DNA of 64,000 nt from contig JAPDFW010000063.1 in assembly GCA_028826165.1 (NCBI GenBank), positions 496,001-560,000 on the forward strand, written 5' to 3'. The position numbers and the translations under genes are program-made. The notes beneath the pieces are model-generated. The model was not told the DNA's origin, made no database searches, and was given only the letters and a program-made list of their open reading frames with translations. Source of the DNA: Anaeramoeba ignava (taxonomy: Eukaryota > Metamonada > Anaeramoebidae). Shown piece after piece: positions 44,401 to 56,216 of this stretch. Position 1 is the stretch's first letter. Each line of letters starts with the position of its first letter.

Positions 44401-47400
44401 AGCCGTGATTCTGTTGCGAGAAACATCGAGATATGTGATGTTGATTTTCTGGTTTTTTTCCAGTGCTTTTCCCAGTGCATCAAGTCCTCCTGTTCCTGTA
44501 CTTCCTGTGAGAACCAATTTTGTGATGTTCATTGTTTCTGAGATTGATTCGCTAATCGGGCTGATTATATCACGATTGCCAATGTTTGTGATTGTGAGTG
44601 TTTGGAAATATCGATTGTATTTCAATGTATCTTTGATTGGATTCAATTCTTTTGTGTTTGAAAGTAGGTTGTCGAATCCAGGAAATGATGAAAGGTTGAA
44701 ATTCACTTGATTTTCTGGGTTTTCGTTTTGAATTATTTCGTTAGTTAAATATTTTAGAAAATTTCTATTAGGTTCCAATTCGTAGTAGTTACACCATGCT
44801 TTGTACATTTGAATGAAACCTAAGGCAATTTTGGGTTCTTTTTGATTTTTTTATAAACATTATTTAAAATAAATTTAAAATGAATTTAAAATAAATTTAA
44901 AATAAATTTAAAATAAACATTATAAATTTAAAATATTATAAATTTAAAATAAATTTAAAATAAATATTATAAATAAATATTTAAAATAAATATTATAAAT
45001 ATTAAAATAAATATTATATAAATTTAAAATATTATAAATAAATATCAAATTATAAATAAATTTTATAAATAAATATTATAAATAAATATTATAATAAATA
45101 TTATAAATTTAAAATAAATATTATAAATAAATATTATAAATTTAAAATAAATATTATAAATAAATATTATAAATTTTAAATTATAAATTTAAAATAAATA
45201 TTATAAATAAATATTATAAATTTAAAATAAATATTATAAATAAATATTATAAATTTTAAATTATAAATTTAAAATAAATATTATAAATAAATATTATAAA
45301 TTTAAAATAAATATTATAAATAAATATTATAAATAAATATTATAAATAAATATTATAAATAAATATTATAAATAAATATTATAAATAAACACTAAATTAT
45401 TTTCAAAAACTTTTTTTTATCAATTTGTTAATTACTGTAGTTAAATGGTCCTAATCTAAAGTTAATAATACAAATAACCAAAATTATTAATTGATTAAAT
45501 TTTTATTTTTTTCAAATTTTTTACCTATCTGGTGGATTTGTTAAAAATTTTATAAAATTCCTTTCAGAAAATCCTTGTGTTACTTTCAAATAATTTGTTA
45601 AAAGATGTTCACAAATTTGATCAGCTTGATCAGTATAACAATCAATTTTTGAATTTGATGTTGAAATTATTACCTATTGTTTATTGAAAAAAAAACTTAA
45701 ATTATAAAAAAAATATATTTTTTGTTTTTGTAATTTAAACTTACTCTAAGTGGATTTACACTAGCAACTTCTTTTAAATCAAAAAAGTGAATATTTTGAT
45801 CAATCTATTTTTTATAAATTTAATTATAAATTTAGTTTTGAATTTAATTATAAATTTAATTATAAATTTATTTTGAATTTAATTATAAATTTAATTATAA
45901 ATTTAATTATAAATTTATTTTGAATTTAATTATAAATTTAATTATAAATTTAATTATAAATTTATTTATAAATTTAATTATAAATTTAATTATAAATTTA
46001 ATTATAAATATAATTATAAATTTAATTATAAATTTATTTTGAATTTAATTATAAATTTAATTATAAATTTAATTATAAATTTGTTTATAAATTTGTTTTA
46101 TAAATTTTATTATAAATTTGTTTATAAATTTTATTATAAATTTGTTTATAAATTTAATTATAAATTTAATTATAAATTTGTTTATAAATTTGTTTATAAA
46201 TTTGTTTATAAATTTGTTTATAAATTTAATTATAAATTTAATTATAAATTTAATTATAAAATTTAATTATAAATTTAATTATAAATTTAATTATAAATAT
46301 AATTATAAATTTAATTATAAATTTAATTTTAAATTTAATTATAAATTTAATTATAAATTTGTTTATAAATTTAATTATAAATTTAATTATAAATTTAATT
46401 ATAAATTTAATTATAAATTTAATTATAAATTTAATTATAAATTTAATTATAAATTTAATTATAAATTTAATTATAAATTTAATTATAAATTTAATTATAA
46501 ATTTAATTATAAATTTAATTATAAATTTAATTATAAATTTAATTATAAATTTAATTATAAATTTAATTATAAATTTAATTATAAATTTAATTATAAATTT
46601 AATTATAAATTTAATTATAAATTTAATTATAAATTTAATTATAAATTTAATTATAAATTTAATTATAAATTTGTTTATAAATTTAATTATAAATTTAATT
46701 ATAAATTTAATTATAAATTTAATTATAAATTTAATTATAAATTTAATTATAAATTTAATTATAAATTTAATTATAAATTTAATTATAAATTTAATTATAA
46801 ATTTAATTATAAATTTAATTATAAATTTAATTATAAATTTAATTATAAATTTAATTATAAATTTAATTATAAATTTGTTTATAAATTTGTTTATAAATTT
46901 GTTTAATTATAAATTTAATTATAAATTTAATTATAAATTTGATATAAATTTATTTATAAATTTAATTATAAATTTAATTATAAATTTAATTATAAATTTA
47001 ATTATAAATTTAATTATAAATTTAATTATAAATTTAATTATAAATTTAATTATAAATTTAATTATAAATTTGTTTATAAATTTTATTATAAATTTAATTA
47101 TAAATTTAATTATAAATTTAATTATAAATTTAATTATAAATTTAATTATAAATTTAATTATAAATTTAATTATAAATTTAATTATAAATATAATTATAAA
47201 TTTAATTATAAATTTATTTTGAATTTAATGGTAAATTTAATTATAAATTTGAAAAAGGAAAAAATCACTTTTAAATTATCTTGCTTTTTAGAAACCGTTA
47301 TTAATCTGTATTTAGTAACAATAACAAGCCTGTCATAGATTTTTTCATTTACTTTTTTTTCTCTAACCCAAACAAAAAAATGAGTTTTTTCATTTTTACT

Positions 47401-47466
47401 TTTCATTAAATTATGAACGAAATGAAAATCTTCAACTGTAACAATTTTAAAACTTGGAGCTGCCAT
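41461..47466 (-). CDS. CARMIL: CARMIL homologue (actin capping-protein regulator), PH-LRR-Pro-rich-acidic
   Basis: Six exons: 47466-47269, 45804-45745, 45673-45525, 45455-45436, 44837-43101 and 42936-41461. Exons 1-3 make the split PH domain (DRLVIVTKYRLITVSKK, IHFFDLKEVASVNPL). Exon 5 holds GFIQMYKAWCNYYELEP and about 15 leucine-rich repeats (LRILDLSNNPMHQGQETALY, SLKELDLTST, LEELILDDC, LLSLDISENSLGDETL), then FIWPKFDITKLL as in CARMIL. The tail is Ser/Pro-rich, then Asn-Pro-Lys-Gln repeats, then a long Glu-Asn-Asp acidic tract. CARMIL proteins bind capping protein and myosin-I at the leading edge. With the 22-nt duplication near 42300 removed, the exons sum to 1,206 codons; as written the frame breaks there (42296 stop). 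A canonical capping-protein motif is not clear; RHIT near 42650 is a weak candidate. Confidence 0.85.
41520..41860 (-). repeat. Acidic Asn-Glu/Asp coding tract of CARMIL
   Basis: (GAAAAT/CAAAAT/GATGAA)n encodes about 110 residues of Glu, Asn, Gln and Asp at the CARMIL C-terminus. The minus-strand coding frame is fixed by the unique sequence on both sides (SSDEDDQNSTDKQ and FPDFIFSEDQTP). Confidence 0.8.
44860..45395. repeat. (AAATATTATAAATA)n array in CARMIL intron 4
   Basis: About 530 bp of AAATTTAAAATAAATATTATAAATAAAT repeats between the 20-nt exon and the LRR exon. Confidence 0.95.
45436..45455 (-). CDS. 20-nt micro-exon of CARMIL
   Basis: Between TTAACTTTAG and GTAATTAACA. It encodes (R)LGPFNY(K). 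Skipping it would break the frame between exon 3 (phase 2 end) and exon 5 (phase 1 start). With it the join reads NPPDR-LGPFNY-KPKIALGF-IQMY, which lines up with the GP...GGFSQMY linker of animal CARMILs. Confidence 0.75.
45810..47260. repeat. (TTTAATTATAAA)n array filling CARMIL intron 1
   Basis: About 1.45 kb of a 12-bp unit, TTTAATTATAAA, with TTTGTTTATAAA and TTTATTTTGAAT variants. Long plus-strand frames of Asn-Leu-Ile-Ile or Tyr-Lys-Phe repeats are artefacts. It splits the PH domain-coding sequence. Confidence 0.95.
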
Positions 47467-47787
47467 TCGTTTTTTTTTTTTTAAATATAAATTTAATTAG
47501 AAGAAAAAAAATTTAAAAAAAAAGATAAAGGAAAAAAAAAATGAAAAGAGAAAAATTAAAAATAAATTTTTTTGCTTTTTTTTTTTCTCCTTTTTTTTTT
47601 TATAAAATTAAAATAAAAATTAAAATTAAAATTAAAATAATTGGACAGTTTTTATTTATTTAAATTAATTCAAATAATTTTTTTTTTTGTCCGTTTTTAT
47701 TTTCATTTTTCTTTTTTTATCTAAATTTATTTTTATTTTAATTTTTTAAATTCAAAATCCAAAAACAAAAACAAAAACAAAACAAAA
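47467..47787. promoter_or_regulatory. Divergent promoter region, CARMIL and PH/coiled-coil gene
   Basis: 320 bp between two divergent start codons. It holds runs of poly-A/T, TTTTTTTGTCCG, TTTTCATTTTTCTTTTTTT near 47700, and an AAACAAAAACAAAAC leader before the plus-strand ATG. No other gene is visible. A shared promoter for two cytoskeletal genes is inferred. Confidence 0.45.
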
Positions 47788-50700
47788 ATGTCTCAAGTCC
47801 AAAAAATTTTTGCTGAAACTTCTTCTTTAAAAATTCAAAAACAAAATTTAGGACAAGATCATGTAAGATTTAATCAAGTAAAAGAACAAAATTTACAAAC
47901 AATAGTTGAAGGAAGTGCAGTTATTTTTGATGAATTTCAACGTTCAAAATTTATTGAATTTTGGCATAAAAATTGGAGAGTTGGTAAAAAAATAAAAGAA
48001 AAGAAGAATTTAATTAAAAAAATAATTTCGATTTAATTTGCTAATTTTGATTTAATTTGTTAATTTTGATTTAATAGCTCAAATTGCTTGTGAAGAACAT
48101 TCTCCAATTAGTACAAGTGAAATTGTAAGTATTTATCTTATTTATCTTATTTATCTTATTTATCTTATTTTTCTTATTTATCTTATTTATCTTATTTATC
48201 TTATTTATCTTATTTATCTTATTTTTCCTTTTTTTATTTTTTGTTTTTTATTTTTTGTTTTTTAATAGCCTGTCCAATTTGTTAGATTAACTGGTTTTCT
48301 TACAAAAGAAGGTGGAAATCGTGGAAGAAGAAGAAAAAGGTGGTTTGTTTTAACTGATTCTTCTTTGAGTTATTTCGAGAATAAAAAAGTAATTTTTTAA
48401 TCCAAAAAATCAAAATTCATTTATAAAATCAAAATCAAAATCAAAATCAAAATCAAAATCAAAATCAAAATCAAAATCAAAATCAAAATCAAAATCAAAA
48501 TCAAAATCAAAATATAAAATCAAAATCAAAATCAAAATCAAAATTTAAATCAAAATCAAAATCAAAATCAAAATCAAAATCAAAATCAAAATCAAAATCA
48601 AAATAAAAATATAAATCAAAATCAAAATCAAAATCAAAATCAAAATCAAAATCAAAATTAATAATTAAATTCAAAATCAAAATCAAAATCAAAATCAAAA
48701 TCAAAATCAAAATCAAAAAATCAAAATCAAAATCTAAATCAAAATTAAAATCAAAATCAAATTCAAAATCAAAATCAAAATCAAAATCAAAATCAAAATC
48801 AAAATATAAATCAAAATCAAAATCAAAATCAAAATCAAAATCAAAATCAAAATCAAAATCCAATTCAAAATTCATTTATAAAATCAAAATCAAAATCAAA
48901 ATCAAAATCAAAATTAATAATTTAAATCAAAATCAAAATCAAAATTAATAATTTAAATCAAAATCAAAATCAAATAAATAATTTAAATTCAAAATCAAAT
49001 TTAAAATCAAAATCAAATTCAAAATCAAAATCAAAATCAAAATCAAAATCAAAATCAAAATATAAATATAAATCAAAATCAAAATCAAAATCAAAATCAA
49101 AATCAAAATCAAAATCAAAATCAAAATCAAAATTAAAACCAAAATTAAAATCAAAATTAAATTCATTTATAAAATTGAAATTAAAAGTCAAAAAAACCAA
49201 TAAGTGTTATTCCAACTCTAAATTTTCAACAAGTTATCCCAACTTGCTCTGAAAAAGAATTTCAACTTTTAGTTCCTGATAGATTGTTCGTTTTCGAAGC
49301 AGAAAATACACATGAAGGAAAGCAATGGATAAAAGTTCTCAATGCAGTAAAAGAATTAAATGTTCAAATACAAGTTAATGTTCAAATAATTGAGGTAAAA
49401 AATTTTCAAAAAACTTTCCAAAAAACTTTCAAAAAACAAGAAAATGATTGATTCAATTTTGTTTTGAAAATAAAAATAGAACTTGGGAAATCCTAATTAT
49501 TTTATCAAAAGTATCACAAAGAAAAATTATGATGTGATCCAACATTTCAAAACAAGTCAAGGAGCTCATAATCTTTTTTACTATTTCTTTGAAAACGAAA
49601 AATTTGAATGTATTAATTATTTGATGAACCAAGATTTAATTGATACAACAGACATGCAAGAAATACAGAAAAGTTATCAGAAATTCATGAACTGGGAAAT
49701 GAAAGATTGTCTGGTTTTGATGAAACTATTCCAAAAAAGAAATCAAGAACTCCCAATGGAATTGATTAACTATTGGATTACAAAAATCCCAAAAGTACGT
49801 GATTACGAGGATCAACTAGCTGAAATAATCATCAAGGACAAAAGACTTATAATGGAAAAACTCAAAGAAGTGGAAGAAATGAGAAAGAAACTCAAAAAAA
49901 TGAGAAAAGAAAATTCTCAACTTGTCCAAATTTTGGACGAAAACAAGACAAAATTGGCTGAACTGGATTCGGTTCTGCAAGCAAATTTGAATGTGCAACT
50001 TGAGCCACAAAAAAGAGAAGAAAAGGAAAAAAAGGAAAAAAAGGAGAAGAAGAAAAAAGAAGACAAGGAGTTCGAAGAAAAACAGGATAATTTGAATCGT
50101 GAAATGCAAAAGGCAATTTCGGAAAAAGAAGAGATCCAAGAAGAAAAGAAAAAGTTGGTAGAAAAAATCGAGGATTTGAACAAAAAAATTCAAGAACAAA
50201 AAAGCGCCAAAAAAAAGTTGAAGAAGAAAATCGAGCAAAAGGATAACAAGATCAAAAAATTCAAGAACGAAATCGTGGAAAAGGAAGAGAAAATCAAGAA
50301 GCATCAGAAAGAGTATTTAACGAAAAAGCAAAGTTATGATCAATTGGTGTCAAAAATCGAAAAAACGAAAAAAGAAGATGAGAACAGGAAACACTTAGAA
50401 ATCGAGGAGGAAAAGAAGGAAACGCAGAATCTGATCTCAGCAAACGAGAACCTGTTGAAGCAACTATCAACAACACAGTCGAAATTAGCGAATTTGCAGA
50501 GTTTTTACAGGGAGATGATTGACCAATCAAAAGACACTGAGGTTTCACAAAAGGAGGAAGCGAGACTGCCTGATTCTTTTGTTTTGTCTGATGAGAATGA
50601 CTTGGGGGCAGAAGAGAAAATTTCATTTAGCGCTCATCTGAAGGTGATGGAGAAGAAGAAGGAGGAAATGCAATCGCAGCAGATGCAAATACGGAATATT

Positions 50701-51858
50701 ATGGAGTTGAATGATTTCGAGAAGAAAAAAGAAAAGGAACATGACAGCAAAAAATCAAACATGATGCATTATGATATACACAAGCTCACATCCACAATTC
50801 TGGATTTGATTAGCAACGCAAAGGTTTTTATTCAGAAAACAAAGGCGATCCATTCTGTCTTGTGGAATTTGGAGATGAAATACTCGATTGAATACGCGCT
50901 CAACGAAGCTATCAACTCCATTAATTCCCTTCTTTTTGCATCGCGCGCTGCAATTAATTTCCATGAAAACTCGCAATCTTTCATGTTCGAGTCAATAAAG
51001 AATTGTGAGTCATCCTTCAATGATGTGATGGACATTGTTCGCGAAGCTGTTAATTTTGAAGAGAACATGAGCAACAAAGAAGAGCCGATCACAGCAAATA
51101 TCATTGAGGTTTCCAAGAAGGTTGTGAAATCAATCAACTCTCTTGATCAACTGAAAAAAAAGGCGGAAAAATTCGAGAAAACGGTTAAACAAAGCGACTC
51201 TTATTATGGAAAGCAAAACATCATTTTCACAAACGAGATTATCAAGCATTTCCTCGATATTCTCAACGTTTCCCGCGAATCACAATCTCATTGGAACAAA
51301 CAAATCAGCTTGAGATTAAGCAAACAGAAGGAATATATTTCAAATATCGAAGATTTTTCTGAGAAAACCCAAAAATTGGTTGTTTTCGTAACACAAAACG
51401 TGGAAACTGTGAATATGAACGGAAATTCCAAGCAAGAATTATCAGTAAAAATTGAAGACTTGCAAAAAACTTGCAAAAAATTCATCGAGAATGGAAGTGA
51501 GAAGATCCCTGAAAATTCATCATTCAAACAACATTTTGATTACTTAAAGAAAATGATGCATGAAACAACAAATCAACTTTTGAGTCTCAATCAACTTGAG
51601 AAGAAGGATATTCTTTTGCAAAGTGAAGTCAAAAAACAACCAAAATTGGAACAAAAAAAACCTCAAAGAAAAAGTCCTACTCAAAAACAAACGAATTTCC
51701 AAAATTTAATGGCAGACTCTGAAAATGATAAAACCAAAGCTGAAGAAATTGAAGCTCAAGCTTTAGTTCTTGCTCTTGAAAAGGAACTTGAGTTTGCAAA
51801 AAAAGAAGTCGAGAAATATAAACCTCCTCAAGAAAAGAAAACTCGTTCTTATTACTAA
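47788..51858 (+). CDS. PH-domain/coiled-coil protein, possible I/LWEQ-like C-terminus
   Basis: Five exons (47788-47983, 48078-48124, 48269-48388, 49188-49394, 49480-51858) give 982 residues with consistent phases. A PH domain spans exons 3-4: VRLTGFLTKEGGNRGRRRKR, WFVLTDSSLSYFENKK, then ending EGKQWIKVLNAVKEL. Residues ~300-560 are a Lys/Glu coiled coil. The last 350 residues are helical, and the end EEIEAQALVLALEKELEFAK resembles the closing helix of I/LWEQ (talin/HIP1/Sla2) modules that bind F-actin; that match is weak. The C-terminal TRSYY is unusual. Its exon 5 uses more GC-ending codons than nearby genes. It is divergent from CARMIL, which fits a role in membrane-linked actin. Confidence 0.75.
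48420..49170. repeat. (AAATCA)n array in intron 3 of the PH/coiled-coil gene
   Basis: About 750 bp of AAATCA with AAATTA and AAATATA variants, inside the 799-nt intron that splits the PH domain. Confidence 0.95.
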
Positions 51859-51877
51859 TTTTTTAATCAAAAACTAA

Positions 51878-52005
51878 AATTAAAATGAAAATCAAAATTA
51901 AAATCAAAATCAAAATCAAAATCAAAATCAAAATCAAAATTAAAATTAAAATCAAAATTAAAATTAAAATTTAAATTAAAATCAAAATTAAAATTAAAAT
52001 CCAAA
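51878..52005. repeat. (AAAATC/AAAATT)n microsatellite
   Basis: Hexamer run between the PH/coiled-coil stop and the first plus-strand RCC1-BTB copy. Confidence 0.9.
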
Positions 52006-52014
52006 TCAAAAATT

Positions 52015-52048
52015 CATTTTTCATTTTTTCATTTTTTTCTTTTCAAAA
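52015..52048 (+). promoter_or_regulatory. Promoter-like block shared by RCC1-BTB copies
   Basis: TTTTTCATTTTTTCATTTTTTTCTTTTCAAAA immediately before ATGAATGA. The same block, with small changes, precedes copies at 54064, 56217 and 58308, and its reverse complement precedes the minus-strand copies. Likely conserved core promoter plus short leader. Confidence 0.45.
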
Positions 52049-54001
52049 ATGAATGAAATTTTATTTTTTGGTTTAAATAAAAATCCAATACTTATCAAAA
52101 ATGGATTATATGAAATAACAAAACCAATTCAATTTAAATTTGAAAATGAAAATGAAAATGAAAATGAAAATGAAAAGCAAATTAAACAAATTTCATCAAG
52201 TGAATTTTCAACAATTTTCCTTTTTAAAAATGGAAAAGCAATAGAATATTTAAATCAAAATGATTCAAACCAAAATCCTTCAAAAATCCAAATCAAAAAT
52301 ATTCAAAAAGTAACTGTTGGTTTTCATAATGAATCTATTTTAACAATAGAAGGAAATGTATTTGCAAAAGGAAAAGAAATTAATCCAAAAAATTCAAAAG
52401 AATTTATCAGTATTTCATCATTAATTGAAGACACAAATGATAGGATAATTCAAGATACTGTCTCTGGATACGATTCAATTTACTTATTAACTTCAAATCA
52501 AAATGCTTATGGAATTGGTTTAAATTTTTTTGGTCAACTTGGTTTTGATTCTGGAACACTTAAAAAAACAACAAAACCAATTTTAATGATGAAAAATATT
52601 TCTAAAATATTTTCAGGAAATATTTCAAATTCTGTTTTTCTTTTAAATTCAAATCAAGAATTATTTGTATGCGGAGATAATGTATATAGTCAACTTGGAT
52701 TAGGAAAATCAAGAAAAGAAGAAAAAATACAAGAATTAACCCAAATACAAAATATTCCAAAAGGCAAAATAATTGATATTCAATGTGGATATTCTCATTC
52801 AATAATGTTGGTTGAAAATGAAAATGAAAATCAAAAAGAAAACTTTATTCATGTGGAAATTATCAATATAATGGACTTGGCCAAAAATCTAAAAATATTT
52901 ATGAATTTACTGAAATCAAATCATCTTTATTCGAAAATGATAATATTCTTGAAATTTCTGTTGGATATGAACATACTTTGATTTTAGCTTCCAAATTCAA
53001 AATTAATTGGATTTGGTGGTAATTATTATGGTCAATTAGGAACTGGAGATACAAATAATCAACCAATTCCAATTCCAATTCAAATTGAACTTCCTAAATT
53101 AAGATTTAATGAAAATATTTCTAATTATCATATTTCTTGTGGTTTTTACAAATCATTTCTTTATTATTCTCCTTTTCTTTCCAATCTTGAAGAAGATTTG
53201 ATAAAATTATTTAGAAGAAATGAATTTTGTGATATTTCATTTAAAACCAAAAATGGAGAAATAATCAAAGCTCATAAATTAATATTGAAATATAGATTAA
53301 ATCAAAATGAAAATCAAATTGAAAAACTTCAAGAAATTATTTCAAATAAATCAATTAAAGAATCAAATCAAATATTTGAAATGATTTATTCAAACAATTC
53401 CAAAATAAATCCAAAATTATATTTAGAAATTAAAGAAATTATAAATTCCAATGAAAAAATTGAAGAAACAATGAAAAGAATTTATTTAAATGAAAATGAA
53501 AATGAAAAAGATTTTATAATCGAAAGAAAAGAAAAACAATATAAATTTCCAAAATTAATATTAATAATGAGAAGTGAATTATATCGAGGAATGTTTTTAT
53601 CTGTAACAGAAGATACTTCTAATAAAGTTACAGATTATAGTGAATTAAGTAATAAATCATTCCAAATATTTGAATATTGGATTTATTCAAATAAAATCAA
53701 AAATGGAATTCAAATTACAAAAGAAATAATTGATGAAATCAAAATTGGAATTGATTATTTTCAATTAAATCAAAAAAATCCAAATTTATTTGATTTATTA
53801 ATTAATAAATTTAATAATCAAAATTTACAATTAAAATTAAAAGAAGAGAAAGAGAAAGAGGAAGAGAAAGAGAAAGAAAAAGAAAAAGAAAAAGAGAAAG
53901 AAAAAGAAGGAAGAAAAAAGAAAAAGGAGAAAGAAAAGGAGAAAGAAAAGGAGAAAGAAAAGGAGAAAGAAAAAATGAAGAAAAAATGTTTAATTTTTTA
54001 A
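52049..54001 (+). pseudogene. RCC1-BTB copy R1, two offsetting indels, long Lys-Glu tail and CLIF
   Basis: Same family as the left cluster. The frame is lost near 52832 (one C missing against the intact copies, after NENQ) and regained near 52993 (one extra A, CCAAATTC). Between them a stop falls at 52979-52981. Both BTB-like segments are intact downstream. The tail is unique: about 50 residues of Lys-Glu repeat before KKKCLIF. Either a recent pseudogene or two sequencing errors; the offsetting shifts allow both readings. Confidence 0.75.
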
Positions 54002-54063
54002 ATTAAAATTGAAATAAAAAAAATTTTTTTTTTTCATTTTTTTCATTTTTTTCTTTTTCAAAA

Positions 54064-55851
54064 ATGAATGAAATTATATTTTTTGGTTGGAATGAATTTC
54101 CAAAACTTATTAAAAATGAACCAGAAAAAATAACAAAACCAATTCAATTTAAATTTGAAAATGAAAATGAAAATGAAAATGAAAATGAAAAACAAATTAA
54201 ACAAATTTCTTCTGGAATATTTTCAACAATTTTCCTTTTTAAAAATGGAAAAGCAATAGAATATTTAACTGATGAAGAAGATTCAAATCAAAAACTTGAA
54301 AAAATCCAAATTGAAGAAAATATTCAAAAAGTAACTGTTGGTCATGATAATGAAGCTATTTTAACAATAGAAGGAAATGTATTTGCAAAAGCAAGAAATA
54401 TTAATCCAAAAAATCCAAAAGAATTTATCAATATTTCATCATTAATTGAAGATACAAATGATAGAATAATCAAAGATATTGTTTCTGGAGATAATTCAAC
54501 TTACTTATTAACTTCAAATCATAATGCTTATGGAATTGGTTCAAATGAATATGGTCAACTTGGTTTTGATTCTAAAACACTTAAAAAAACAGAAAAACCA
54601 ATTTTAATGATGAAAAATGTTTCTAAAATATTTTCAGGAAATTCTTCAAATCATGTTTTTCTTTTAAATTCGAATCAAGAATTATTTGGATGCGGTGATA
54701 ATATGCATGTTCAACTTGGATTAGGAAAATTAACAAAAGAAACACAAATCCAAGAATTAACCAAAATCCAAAATATTCCAAAAGGCAAAATAATTGATAT
54801 TCAATGTGGAAGTTTATATTCAATAATGTTGATTGAAAATGAAAATCAAAATGAAAATCCAAAAAGAAAACTTTATTCATGTGGATATTATTCATATAAT
54901 GGACTTGGCCAAGAATTTGAAGATATTTATGAATTTACTGAAATCAAATCATCTTTATTTGAAAATGATGATAATATTCTTGATTTTTCTGTTGGATATA
55001 ATCATACTTTGATTTTAACTTCCAATTCAAAACTATTTGGATTTGGTGGCAGTTATTATGGTGAATTAGGAACTGGAGATACATCTAATCAACCAATTCC
55101 AATTCAAATTGAACTTCCTGAATTAAGATTTAATGAAGATATTTCCAATTATCATCTTTCTTGTGGATATTGGAGATCATTCCTTTATTATTCTCCTCTT
55201 TCTTTTTCCAATCTTGAAGAAGATTTGATAAAACTATTTAGAAGAAAAGAATTTTGCAATATTTCATTTAAAACAGAAAATGGAGAAATAATTGAAGCTC
55301 ATAAATTAATATTGAAATATAGATTAAATCAAAATCAAAATGAAATTGAAAAACTTCAAGAAATTATTTCAAAAAGATCAATTAAAGAATCAAATCAAAT
55401 ATTTGAAATGATTTATTCAAATAGAATAATAAATCCAAAATTATATTCTGAAATTAAAGAAATTATAAATTTCAATGAAAAAATTGAAGAAACAATGAAA
55501 AGAATTTATTTAAATGAAAATGAAAATGAAAATGATTTTATAATTGAAAGAAAAGAAAAACAATATAAATTTCCTAAATTAATATTAATAATGAGAAGTG
55601 AATTATATCGAGGAATGTTTTTATCTGTAACAAATGATACTTCTAATAAAGTTACAGATTATAGTGAATTAAGTGATAAATCATTTCAAATATTTGAATA
55701 TTGGATTTATTCAAATCAAATTAAAGAAGAAATTGAAATTACACAAGAAATTATTGATGAAATTAAAATTGGAATTGATTATTTTCAATTAAATCAAACA
55801 AATCCAAATTTATTTGATTTATTAATTAACAAATTTAATAATCAAAATTAA
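54064..55851 (+). CDS. RCC1-repeat/BTB protein, copy R2, no CaaX box
   Basis: Intact, 595 codons. RCC1 cores include YGIGSNEYGQLGF, LFGCGDNMHVQLGLG and LFGFGGSYYGELGTG. Both BTB-like segments are present. It stops at NKFNNQN, where other copies continue QKKNNCLIF, because the next hexamer is AAATTA rather than AAATCA, placing TAA in frame. The protein should therefore lack the lipid anchor proposed for its paralogues. Confidence 0.88.
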   Translation: MNEIIFFGWNEFPKLIKNEPEKITKPIQFKFENENENENENEKQIKQISSGIFSTIFLFKNGKAIEYLTDEEDSNQKLEKIQIEENIQKVTVGHDNEAILTIEGNVFAKARNINPKNPKEFINISSLIEDTNDRIIKDIVSGDNSTYLLTSNHNAYGIGSNEYGQLGFDSKTLKKTEKPILMMKNVSKIFSGNSSNHVFLLNSNQELFGCGDNMHVQLGLGKLTKETQIQELTKIQNIPKGKIIDIQCGSLYSIMLIENENQNENPKRKLYSCGYYSYNGLGQEFEDIYEFTEIKSSLFENDDNILDFSVGYNHTLILTSNSKLFGFGGSYYGELGTGDTSNQPIPIQIELPELRFNEDISNYHLSCGYWRSFLYYSPLSFSNLEEDLIKLFRRKEFCNISFKTENGEIIEAHKLILKYRLNQNQNEIEKLQEIISKRSIKESNQIFEMIYSNRIINPKLYSEIKEIINFNEKIEETMKRIYLNENENENDFIIERKEKQYKFPKLILIMRSELYRGMFLSVTNDTSNKVTDYSELSDKSFQIFEYWIYSNQIKEEIEITQEIIDEIKIGIDYFQLNQTNPNLFDLLINKFNNQN

Positions 55852-56186
55852 AATTAAAAATTAAAATTAAAATTAAAATTAAAATTAAAATTAAAATTAA
55901 AATTAAAATTAAAATTAAAATTAAAATTAAAATCAAAAATTAAAATTAAAATTAAAATTAAAATTAAAATTAAAATTTAAAATCAAAATCAAAATTAAAA
56001 TTAAAATTAAAATTAAAATTAAAATTAAAAATTAAAATTAAAATTAAAATTAAAATTAAAATTAAAATTAAAATTAAAATTAAAATTAAAATTAAAATTA
56101 AAATTAAAATTAAAATTAAAATTAAAATTAAAATTAAAATTAAAATTAAAATTAAAATCAAAATTAAAATTAAAATTAAAATTAAA
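55849..56186. repeat. (AAAATT)n microsatellite
   Basis: About 330 bp of AAAATT directly after the R2 stop codon; it begins within the last Asn-Gln codons. Confidence 0.95.
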
Positions 56187-56216
56187 AATCATTTTTTCAT
56201 TTTTTTCTTTTCAAAA

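Noticed and set aside
46039-47222. Long frames of Asn-Leu-Ile-Ile and Tyr-Lys-Phe repeats
   Set aside because: They are translations of the 12-bp intron repeat TTTAATTATAAA, open in several frames because the unit lacks stops. They lie inside CARMIL intron 1.
48507-49200. Minus-strand frames of Asp-Phe and Leu-Ile repeats
   Set aside because: Translations of the AAATCA intron array in the PH/coiled-coil gene.
49816-51527. Several minus-strand frames of 70-160 codons
   Set aside because: Antisense shadows of the PH/coiled-coil exon, whose GC-richer, Lys/Glu-rich sequence leaves the opposite strand open.
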